Assembly (NCBI GenBank): GCA_013399875.1
Contig: VXAZ01005693.1
Location: 937,676 to 1,001,675, forward strand
DNA length: 64,000 bases
Source: Gymnorhina tibicen
Lineage: Eukaryota > Chordata > Aves > Passeriformes > Artamidae
Direction: 5' to 3'
The translations under genes and the position numbers were made by a program. The notes beneath the pieces were generated by a model. The model saw nothing but the letters and a program-made list of their open reading frames with translations. It did no database searches and had not been told where the DNA came from. Each line of letters begins with the position of its first letter. Position 1 is the first letter of the stretch. Of this stretch, positions 12,364-23,400 are shown piece after piece.

Positions 12364-15300
12364 CTGGGGAAAAAGAAAACAAAAAATCACTGTAAGGGTA
12401 ATGGCTTTTAAAGGGTAGAACAAAGGTCTGGAGCAGTAAATGTAGCACTCAAACATTTTAAACCAAAAGTTCAAAGTATTCAAGAAACCAGGGTAAAAAA
12501 AAAATAAATAAAAACAGGATTTTGCATTTTAGTTGCTGAAATGATCTGTTAGTATACTGGCATTTATGATTTTTAGGAGACTGGACTGATAAAACCCATG
12601 CTATGATTAATAAGAGATGGCAATAAGAAAGTACCTGTATTTACTGGAACTTTTTCAGGTTTAAGATCTACTCATGGGTATATTTGTCAATTTTCACTGC
12701 AGCAACAAGAGGCTGAGCCAGACCCCGGCAGCAGGGCAGCACCCCACTCCTTGAACTCGACTTCATTTGAGACAACTGCCTTGGAAAAAACCAGCATTTC
12801 CACTCAGGCAACAGCAGAAAGTCCAAGAAGGACGTGATGATGATAAAGCAGTCCAAGGAATGCCACTTTCCTCCCCCAGAAAGAAGCAGCAGTACCAGTG
12901 CCGTTCCCGTGCTCTCACTTCTGCCCTGCACGTGGGAGAAGGCAGCAAAGTCTCGGCTGCCTCGAGCTTTCCTTCTCATCCTCGGGCACCCAGGAACGAG
13001 GACAGCTCCGAAACGGACAAAGCTTGGCCACAGGGGCACTCAAATGGGGAGGAGGTTTTTGAAGCTGGAACTCTGTTTTCTAATCTTTCTGACCCTTCAA
13101 AACCAACTTTGTTTTCTGGTGGGCACGGCACATAAAAAAAAGGAAGCTGATCCTTCTAGCATAGATGTTGCTTGGGTTGATGATTTTATTCTTTAATATT
13201 TGGACAACACAGGCTCTGATCTCCAGCAGAGGAACTACTGAAAGGGCTGTTTTCAACACTAGAACAGCCTCTTCCAGCTGAAGAAGCCTCCTGCTCATTT
13301 GTTTTCAAGTCTACCAGTGTTGACACATCACTGACAGACAGAAATAATTCAGTATTATTTTTAAAGTGCTCTTTTTTTGATGTTACTCAGCAGAAATTTT
13401 TTACTGAAGTTTGCCCAAAATCCTGAGAAGCTGAAGGAGCAACTAGAGATCAGCAGCTACCACGAACTATCAAAAACCTGGCACTGGTAAAAAGTACCTG
13501 ATTTCTAGAAAAACACACACAAAAAAGCTGGTAAGAATCCAAGTTTTCCTCAGGGTAATAGCAATAAGAATAGAAAAAATTTTAATTCAGTACGTTAATG
13601 CGTTAATGTCCTGTTAGTGGAACTGTCTTTCATGGGAACCCAAAACCAAAGCTGCTAAAGGACTTGCATTACTGTTTGCTTAATTTTTCTCACAGAATTT
13701 CTTGAATTAAGTTTTAAAAAAAAGAAGGAGAAACAAGCAAATTTCTTAAGAGGAACCCTGGAAATACCTATGCAAAAATCAAAACAGTAATGAGAGTGAT
13801 GAGAACAGGAAAAACAAGCAGAAAGAGAACTGCAAGAGTCTGCTGGGAAAGCAAAAGTGTTCGTGAAGAGGCAAACGCTTTTTAAAAACAAGCCTGCTCT
13901 GGGAAACTTCTTACAAGTGTCCCGCCTCATTTCCTAATGCCTTGGAACAGGAAGGGAAATGGGTCACAACAGCAGCGTTTGAAAGAGATGACAGATGAGC
14001 GCATTTGTTGATGGCTTTCCACGAGCTCCTGATGTTGGTAACAGAACAAAGCTGTTCCTAGAATGCCAAAATTTCTCTATTGTATCCCTAAGACAACCCA
14101 GGAACTGATTTGTCCCCAGCCATTGAAATCAGGGTTTTTTGGTTTTTTTTTAACGGGTTTTATTTTTCCATGCTATATACAGATGGAATGATAAATCCTA
14201 TCTTTTCCTTTAGCTACGTGATTTTTAGTTTGGAGCAGCAATTTCCAGCACTGCGTTGCTCATTAATGTTCTCTCTGATCAAGTGTGGGCTCAGTGAGCA
14301 CCAAGCGACAGGCCACACTATTCTGCTTTTTTTCAGAACAGTCTGTGTTCAAAGATAAGGGGCTATTTCACTTTAGAGAAGAAGCTGACCACAACAACAG
14401 ATTTATCCTATTAGTTTCTTTAGCACAAAGCTTATTCTAGACCATGACAGGTTCTTTAAACTTCAGTGGTGATTTGACAAACCCTCAGGCTCTGTCTGGT
14501 AATACAGAGGACTCCTTGGGAGGCAAAGAAGGTCAGAATGAGTGGGCAAAGAGAGAACAAACATAACTATGGAGAGGGGATTTTGTTCTCCAAACAAGCC
14601 TTCCATGCCACACGTTGATGGTGAGCAACAGAACCAAACATCTGGAATTTCCTTGCTCTGATCAGCGAAGGTTAAGCAAGAGAAAAAGTCCAATGATCTA
14701 CATTAACCTCAGTTATCTTCCTCCACCCTGGAGAGTGATTTCCATGGCTGCTCAGAAAGCCTGTCATTAATGGTGTCCTCACCAAAGAGGCCATGCTCCT
14801 GCTGCTCCTCGAGGTCTCCAGCACGAAGCAGATGCTACTTTGACCTCAGGAACGTGCTCCCTAGAAGATGTTTTCCTCATTTTGCTGGGCCATACTCATG
14901 TGGGACAGAGAAGATCCTTTTTCCTGTACTGTGTTATAAACAGAGGTCCCTGAAGCAGACAAGAGTGTCGGAGACACGGCCACAGGGCATCTACACAGCT
15001 TTCCAGCGAGATGATGGCATCGTGCAGAGAGAGAACGGACCCAAACTTTTGGAGTGAGGTGGAAATTCAGTGACAGGGAAAGCAGAGGGAGCAGCTGCTG
15101 CCGTCAGAAAAAAAACCTCCTCCTAATTCTGTCTTCTTCCCTGTCAAGAGTGGATCAAGAGCTTCTCCTCTAACCCAGCAAGTATAAAAATCCCTTTCCT
15201 CATTCATGCTTCACCTCATTAACAGGAGCCATCTGCCTGATCTGGATCTCACTGTGAAACAAAAGCGAGGATGACTCCAGTGGAAGTGGGTTGGGAGTGA

Positions 15301-15605
15301 AATGGCAAAGTGCCCACAGACTTGTCAGGGCTCCCTCACCCGCCACGACTGAAAGCAAAGGGAAACAAGAGTTTGCATCTAGCTTTTCTCACCTTTCTCT
15401 CTCTTGACTCCCCCTTCAAGCCTGAATGAATGAAGTCTGTATCCACAAACACCTCAAAAGTCAGGTAACAAACGTACCCAGAAAAAAAAAATTCCATCCA
15501 GAAAATACAGAAACTGAGTCAAGCTGCTAACTGAGGAACAAAAATGAAGATTTGAATTTGTCCTGAAGAAAACAAAACACAATTCCCTCTCCCAACACTC
15601 TTAAC

Positions 15606-15624
15606 AAAAAAAAAAAAAAAAAAG
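15606..15624. repeat. Poly-A run
   Basis: A homopolymer of about 18 A lies in intron 2. It is not preceded by any recognisable retroposon body. Confidence 0.85.
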
Positions 15625-18394
15625 AAGTAGCTGGAAGACGTTGGGGAGGTGCCTGCTGGTGAGGAGGCAGGAAAAAATTACCAAGGAGTTCACGAGGCTG
15701 AACATTGTGTGCTCCCAGTGACACATCTGGCTCAGCATCTGAGCTGCAGGCAGGCTGATATACCCACTGTCACAGGTATCCCATCTTGCAGGGCATCTTC
15801 GTGCTGTGCTGAATAGCTGCTGCCATTTGAAGGACAACAAATACGCCACAGTTTCAGTAAATACAAGTTATTATTGAAAAAAATGTTGCATTGAAACTTT
15901 AGGAGACAGAATGGACCGTTCATTACCAGTATTAGAGTCACACTTGGACAAGCAGCTGCTCTGTGAGTAGAAGGTTTAAAAGTGAACTCAATACTTTAAA
16001 GAAGTTTTTGGGCTTTTTTTCTCCCCCCCCACTTACAAAACAGAATTCAGCACTGAAAATAACTGTTTAATCAAAACCATGCTCAGTTTGGTGTTTCTTC
16101 CAACCCCAGGAAGAAGCGACAGAACACCTGATGTGTCAAGCATCATCAAGTCACATCATGAAGCACTGATTAATCTGAAGCACCGATTTCATTTTTTTTC
16201 TACTACAGTCAAATAATAATAATAAAAACTGTATCACACATCACAAGTACTCTGAACAAAATTTCAGTACTGTGTTTTCAGTTACTTTATAAAATACTCT
16301 CCCCCGCTTTCCCTCCTTTTGAACAGGTCAGCATTTACAAAAATCAAGACTCCCGATTAGAAGGAAGTTGGCTTATCACATCAGCTTCAGAATATGCCAG
16401 AAGCAACACAGAACACTGCATTCCAGTGAAACCAGCAGAGGCTTCCCCCATTCCTTTCCCTTCCTCTGAAGTCTTTATCACCAGTTTTCATGTACCAACT
16501 CCACTGAACAGCAAAGACATAAGGGAAGTACATCCAAGCCATTTTATACTCATTTCCAGTGGTAACTGCTTGACATTATTGCGCAATTTTCCTTGTCCAT
16601 TTCTCAAGGAAAGGGTCACAACTCATGGAACTGACTGGGCCTGGCCAGAAGTGAATTGTGATGTGATAAATAATTAATAAAACATCAAAGAGAGAGCAGA
16701 TTTAACTAAGTGACCATTTGAGCAGCAGCTTAACAGAATTTAAACAATTCCAACCTGGCAGTGAAACTAATGCAAAAAAGAGCTTTAATGAAACAGCAGA
16801 GGAATTTAAGCGGTGGACTGTCAGGTTTTATTTTCTTTCCTGAGAGGCAATTTTGTCATTCCTGGACATTTCATTTCACCAATTTAGAATCCAAAGCCCA
16901 CTGCTGCTTCCCCCACCTTACTTATTTCTGAATCTAGACAAGATGCTCAGTGTAACTCCACCAAATTCAAGCAGCCTGCACAGCTCTGAAGCAGCTCTCT
17001 CTGGGAAAAATCACCAGCCTGGCAGTGTAACAATATTCAAACATATTCAAGTCTTCAATGCTCTTTTTATTTCTTTAGAAGCATTTCCTACTTACACTGT
17101 GTTAGCACTCAAAATAAAAGCAGTATAAACACATATAGAGCTTATTAAGCTTTAACACTGCATTTAAAACAGCAGTGTCACAGACTTACTTGACCTCAAG
17201 AACCACCTAAAAGTTTAGCTGTACTGATTTCTTCTAAAAAGATATGAATATCTGAGTGCCTTTCATTGAATTGAAGAAAACACGAATTAAATTCTCTTCA
17301 ATATATTCTCTGAAGCTTTCTAGTCTCCTAAGTTTGGATCTGGTAATTTTAGGAATGCCGTGATTTGCGTCCATGGTCTCGTGTACAAGTATTGCACAAC
17401 TCCAGAACTGCTCACTGAGGCAGCACAGAGGGAGGATGAAAACTTGTGTGGACACAACTGCAATCTCTCAAGGCGTAAGATATATTTAGAAAGTAACTGT
17501 TTTGCAAAATGCAATCTGGAAACTACTGACTCCAGACCATTTTAACTCACGTTTTTCTACAGAAAAAAACGAACGTGGTTTTATGTTTTAACTTCTACTG
17601 AACTCCCGTTTTCTCTCAGCTGTAGTTTTGCCAGTAGCCTCACTTCTGCCTCATTTCCATTCCCCAGCATAGTGGAAAGGAAATTTTAGTAGCTTCCCAT
17701 GCCTTTTTTTCCCCTGATGAATGTGTGCATACATGCTACACGCTACTCAGCTTTCCCTTCAGCACATCCAGGCTAGATTTCCCTCATTTCACTCGAAATG
17801 TACCTTGGCTAGCAGAAGAAGTCTAAAAATACATGTTACAATCCCTCCTCTTGGCAGGATTTTCAGTGCATTTTACCTCTGTGTGAGCAGTTTCAGCAGG
17901 AACTGTTACAGTTCAGACTTTACCTCCACACGTACCCGAAATCTCCATCACTTTCATCTGCTCTCCTTCCCTCTCTCCCACCAAACAGTTCCTTGCTCTT
18001 TCTCCTGAGCTTTTCACAATTCAAACACAAACCAGCAAAATTCAAACCACAGTAAAACTGGACTGGACAAGGGGAAGTAAGGAATCAGCTGCATCAGACA
18101 TGAAAAATGGTGTGAAAAGCAGAAGGGTAAAAAAACCATAGAGAAATCTCCATTTCTGCCATTATTCCCCACCATGGATTCACCTGTATTCGCAATTTCA
18201 GTCCTAGAAACTGCATGGAAAACTTGGCATTCCTATGTTTGCCATATTGAACTGAAATTCTTCAGTTCATAACACAAGTGCTCTCAGTGTTATCAGATTT
18301 ATAAAGAACATATGAATTTGTGTTGTAATATTTGTATTCTATCTGTTATTTGTATCTAAAATTTCTATCTATTCATTTGACTCATTAAACAAAA

Positions 18395-18420
18395 CTTAAT
18401 AACCTGGAGAGGTTATTAAG
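18395..18420. repeat. Perfect 11-bp inverted repeat
   Basis: CTTAATAACCT and AGGTTATTAAG are exact reverse complements separated by GGAG. No T run follows, so nothing marks it as a transcription terminator. Confidence 0.85.
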
Positions 18421-18917
18421 GCCAAAAGCTGCTATCTCTGGACTCAGCATGTATTAAATATAAGTGGGTCTGCTTAGAAGAAAAGGTCCAAATAATAATG
18501 GTTCTTTTGGTTTGTTTTTACGTCACTAAAAATCCTTTAAAGTGATATCCAGAAGGTTCCACTATGTTCCAGTGGACACGTTTTAACCTTCCTGTAATCA
18601 GGAAAGGGAAGCAAAGCTGGAAACAACTCAGCAGCTGAAATTTTATGTGAAGTCCCCATTTTTTTTTAGTGTCTTAGCCAGGTTTTAAACGTTGGTTGCT
18701 TATAAAATGTACAGTGCCGATACCCATAAGAGAAATATTAGTTTTAGATTACAGATAACAGACAGCATTAGCAATCCACCATCATCAAACCAGTAATTCT
18801 TTCTGCAACTCACAGCTGTTCCCCACAAGGAAACCTCTTAGGACAAAACTTTGGAAGCAGAATTAAGCCTTGCTTACAGAAGACCCACATGACAGCAAAA
18901 TAAGACAAAATCCTGAC

Positions 18918-19072
18918 CTTCTGAAGTCCTCCATTCTCCTCCACCAAAGGAGGCAGAGCACTGGTGCTGTTGGAAGATGGTGGCTCGACATTGTAGTCAC
19001 GAAAGCAGCAGAATAAGGTGCTAAAGATACTTCTACTCCTTTGCTTCTTCAAGCTGATATTACATTGGGACA
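18918..19072 (-). CDS. CTDSPL: CTDSPL exon 2: N-terminal regulatory region with Cys-Cys motif
   Basis: This 155-nt exon begins with two bases of a split codon (valine if the preceding exon ends in G), then encodes 51 residues starting [14 protein letters not shown] and ending [10 protein letters not shown]. It holds a basic patch (KKQRSRS) followed by FCCF. The cysteine pair is shared by the SCP family and is reported to be palmitoylated in the paralogue SCP1, so membrane attachment is a reasonable inference here. A serine/proline-rich linker follows. The acceptor is a long pyrimidine tract ending in CCCCAG. The donor is GTCAGG, which has an unusual C at +3. The exon ends in phase 0, so it can join either the microexon or the catalytic exon. 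Read-through would stop after about 36 extra codons, near 18810. Confidence 0.95.
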
Positions 19073-20311
19073 CTGGGGAAAAAAAAAACACACAGCAGAA
19101 AAATAAATTCATGTGGTACAGACCTGGTTTTCCACACCACAAAACTGAATTGAAGATGTATGGTTGTTATACTCAGAAATCTTTAACAAGTGTTAAGATT
19201 ACAGAGATTTTCCAGCATACTGAGACCCTTTTTTCTCCTGTTCTGATTCATTTTTTCCCTTGTCAGACTCATACAGTGACATCCTGGAACCAACCTGGAA
19301 CTCTGCATAATCACACCGAGACAACACAGAGCGTTTTCCAAGTAACATCCAAGGTGGATACTGTAATTACACAAAATAACTCGCTGCTCAAATGTGTCTC
19401 TGGACTGAGAAAGCAAAGAGATCTGAACACCAGAGATGCACTAAATGCCTGCTGTAGAGTTTCTACACAACTTCACAATCACGTGTGGAACATTAAAAAG
19501 TCCTGCAAGGAAAAGCTCTGAGATGTTTCCGGGTTTCCTCTGTTACTGTTTGACAGCACTGCTGGGAGACAGAAGACGCCAGCGTAGAGGCTGCAGGAAC
19601 AAGGGTGGTGCTAAAGAAACAGGAGCCCTGGCCTTGATTTTCAACTTGCTTATTGGTCTACCAGGATAAAAATAACCCTGAAGTGGTAAAAAATTACATA
19701 CAGCTGAATGAAAGCAAGTGTAGCGTTTCTAAAGAATGAAAACTGTAGTTAAAAGCAATAGTTTAGAGAAAAGAAATGCACATAAGACATCCAGGGATTT
19801 CCCCTAAGAAAAAGATCTTGAACACATTAAAATAAAATAGAATAAAATAAAAGACCTGCAGAAAAGGTTTAGAATGTTTTAAGTAATACTTGATTTGTTC
19901 ACCAACTATTTTAATTATCTATTGTCATGTTTCTAGATTATGTTTATTTAGAACTACCTGTTTCCTATGTCGGATAGGAAACCAAACACTCCCTCCTCAT
20001 TCCAAAGCTACAGGTAAAGGAAATTCTTAGTAAGTCCCATCACGCACATCAAAATACAATTCCCCATCTTTCTTCCCCTCACAGATTATTAGGGAACTTC
20101 CTCATGCACACACCTCCCTCCTGACAGTGCAAATGTATCCAGGGCCATCAAGGAGATTGGCCACAGAAATACAAGACAATTATTAATATATAAAGAAAAT
20201 TTCAGTGGAAGAAGGAGTTGTGCATGGAATGGAACAGATCTCCCTGGAAGACCTGAGGGATTCCATCTCGCTCTGAAGGTGTGCAGGTCCCCACGTGTGC
20301 TTTGACAACAA

Positions 20312-20476
20312 AGTCAGAAAAGCAGTGATTGCCACATCCCTGGAAGTGTCCAAGGCCAGGCTGGATGGGGCTTGGAGCAACCTGGAACAGTGGAAGGTGT
20401 CCCTGCCCACGGCAGGGGAGTGGGACTGGATGATCTTTAAGGTCTCTTCCAACCCAAATAATTTTAGGATTCTACA
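20312..20476 (+). mobile_element. CR1 retroposon fragment
   Basis: This is the 3' part of CR1, with the blocks ccctggaagtgtccaaggcc, ggagcaacctggaacagtgg, gtccctgcccacggcagggg and tcttccaacccaaa. It is truncated at its 5' end and antisense to CTDSPL. Confidence 0.93.
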
Positions 20477-23400
20477 ATTTCCATATTTGCCACTTTTCCG
20501 CTTTAAGGCGTGAGCAATGCCCAGGTTCAGTTATTAATTGCCATTAAGAGCAAAGCGTACCAATATCAAAAACTAAACGGGTTTTATAGACTTCCACCAA
20601 TTTAAAAAGTGCTCAGATAACAGGATAAAGTCAGAACAGTGCAGAGATTTGTGTGCTTAAGGAAGTGTTTCATTACTTTAAAAGACACCTGTAAACTGAA
20701 ACCAATCCAATGCCACTTACCAATACTCCAGTTAAACCCAAAACACATGCAGAACCCTGGCCACCAGTGCTACAAGTTACAGTGAAAGACTCATGCTCAA
20801 AATGTCACATTCTGTTTGCAACAACATGCTTCTAGAAATCCCCAAAGGATACCTGGGCAGTTGGGAAGGACATTTTAAAAGCACTCAGAAAAAACAGTAT
20901 TGCAAGCACAAGCAAGTTAGTTGCAATATAATCCTGGCAAGGAGAACTCCTTTCCGACATTAAAAATTGAAATATGCTGAAATTAGAACGGGAAGAACAA
21001 TGCTGTGTGTCCTGCTGCCTACAGCTACTGCCACAGAAACCTTCCTAATTTCTGGTTTGTTTTCAGCCTCTACTTAAAAATATGAGGGCAAATTATCTCA
21101 TTTGAATGCAGGTATCAATTACAGCAGGGTGTTTAAATTCCTAACTCACAGCCTCAGCAGTACGACAGATCAATGGAAACACCAAAACCATTTCAGAACT
21201 AATACTTGTATCTCTACTCACTGCAGAAAGAGACAGTAAATTGTCTAAATAAACATTCAAAAATCTCTAGATAAAAAACACTGATTGGTCCAAACCTTCT
21301 AAGAATACTTGGATCCAATCATACAGTCGAAATCTGGCCACTCCCTTTCACTCACTGAAACATTTTACTAGGAAAAATAATCCTTCATGTTGGTTTCTAG
21401 TCTTGACAATTCTGCCATTCATAACACAGTGCTGTTTCAAACAGGGCTTTCCACTAATTTAGATGTTATTTTAAAGGGATTTTCTTTAATAAGCTATTAT
21501 AGAGGCTTTACAGTGACTTAATAAATGATAATTTTGGATGCAGCAAGGAACCGAAGTTCTCAGGTGGCTTTATGTGCTGTGCTCCATTAAAATACAAGTA
21601 CTGCATACACAGAAAATACTTGTACCCTATCTCATTTTTAGCAACTCTGACAGCGTTGTGCATCATGGAAAACAGTTTCTCCTTCCTTAGTTACCCTGAA
21701 CCCCCTGCCATCCGTGTGCTGTTTGCTGGACTTGCTTTCCTTGAAGCAGTGACAGCACAAATAGAACAACTGCAAAAGAAGCACTGATGTTGAATTACCA
21801 AAACAAATTTAAGTATTCTGGACGGCAGCAAATTTTAAAGAGAAAAAACTGCTGAGGACAAAACCTGGCATTCCTTAAAAGCTCAAAGGTGAGAGCAGGC
21901 AGTAACGATACTAGAAGGGTAAAGTGAGTTACCCGAACTGCAACTCTGAGCAGCATCCAGCATATGGAATTTAGGGAACATTTTCTTTCCCCTCCTCCAC
22001 CTTTTGGAGGTTACAACCTCAGTTTCTGGAGCCGATTTCCTACACCCTCCCCAGACACACGAAACCATCGTCACCCCACCACACTGAACGCTGAGGACAC
22101 TTCCAGTGATGTTTCAGATCTCAAACGCTGCACATGGAACACGTCAACACCGTGTCCCGAACAAGCCCAGGCAGAACAACTCCACAACATGAAAACCCAT
22201 TCTGTGTGAGCGCAGCGAAGACGGAGAGCAGCAGGTGTCTGCAGGAGGGTTGAGGAAAGGATCAGGGTGAGGCTGGAGAGATGCTTTCCCCTCCCACCAC
22301 CGCAGCTTCCTTCCAAGTGCAGTTTAAGGACCTCCCCCCACCTGAACACACCAAATGTGTGTGTAATAATGCTCAACAGACTCCTCTTTCACGGCTTGGC
22401 CCCACCACTTTTTGAACCCACACCGACTTTTAGAGCCCAAAGTATCGTGTGGCAGGAAGGTCCACAGCTCAGGCAAGAGTTCAGCTGCTTCAGAACTCTG
22501 AGCATCCTTGTTTCTTACCTTCCTGCAGTCCCTAATTCATACTTTTGAAGCAGGAAGAGAGGGACTGGAAGCACACACAACATCCAGGATGAAAGGAAGA
22601 AATTCCACCAGGAATGTATACACCCACGCAATGCTTTGTTCTCTTGCTTTTCCAATAATTCCTAGTATCTTACTTGAGGTTTACAACAAGTGAACAATGG
22701 GCTAATGTGATTTTTCAGATCTGATTATAGCACCGAGATCGCTTCATTAGTAGGGATTTCAGGCATCGCTGCAAATATAAATCAAGAATTCTTAGATCTT
22801 CCCATGCAGAAAACGTCACGTGTATCTACATTTAATTCCATCTGCTATTTTAAAGGCCAGTCATTCAAAGTCATGCTGCCTTCCTACAACTTTTCACAGT
22901 TAGGTTTTAAATCTATATACAGATGCACATATATACACACACATCTATTTACATGCACTAACAAATACATAACCTTTTCCCTCGCTAATTTTGAACACTT
23001 TTTTTTCCTTTTCCATATGGTTTAAGGCCACACTGAAGAGCAGAGCGCACAGATCCCCCACTGCTTTGCCAGGGATCTCCCGCAGGTCTGCAAGAGCCTT
23101 CAGTGAAGCACTTTTGTCAAATTACCTGAATTTGTAAAACACTATTTGCAGCCAGGGTCAGAAACAGGAGCACAGTTCTTCCTGTCTAGAAGGGAAGTAA
23201 CTCTGGTGCAGATTGGCCCCAATTTAGGGTCTCACCTGCAATTTCCAGATGCCATTTCTAAGGACAAGCCTCACTGCCCATGACCCGTGCACCACCCACT
23301 GTTTGAGGGTATGTTAATCCCTGAATTGTCTGGAATCCAAAGACAGTCCCAGAACTGTGCTTCTGGAAGTCTTCTGGCAAGTCCTAACAAACCCACAGCA

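Larger units (their letters stand above)
12364..18917 (-). other. CTDSPL: CTDSPL intron 2
   Basis: This intron of about 6.55 kb lies between exon 2 and the microexon. It contains A and T homopolymer runs (15608-15624), a short AAT repeat near 16212-16225 and a perfect hairpin (18395-18420). No CR1 fragment was recognised. Confidence 0.85.
399..19072 (-). other. CTDSPL: CTDSPL gene, internal part (exons 2 to 5 and the introns between)
   Basis: Four minus-strand exons with good acceptor sites join into one continuous reading frame of 155+33+102+57 nt. The frame matches residues of about 28 to 142 of the CTDSPL phosphatase as I know the human protein. The family removes phosphate from serine 5 of the RNA polymerase II C-terminal repeat, takes part in REST-linked silencing of neuronal genes, and dephosphorylates RB1; it acts in the nucleus and partly at membranes. 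CTDSP1 and CTDSP2 are excluded because neither has the stretch ending in [10 protein letters not shown] followed by GDQ..PIPS and PPAKYLLPE. The first exon and the C-terminal exons are outside the window, so the gene is partial at both ends. Exon numbers follow the human gene. Confidence 0.95.

Noticed and set aside
12668..13196. Several overlapping frames of 120-123 codons on both strands near the microexon
   Set aside because: Locally GC-rich intron sequence. The frames lie on both strands without splice support or family resemblance, and they are not part of CTDSPL.
19018..19521. 167-codon plus-strand open frame
   Set aside because: It begins antisense to CTDSPL exon 2, has no recognisable domain and is best explained as a chance frame.
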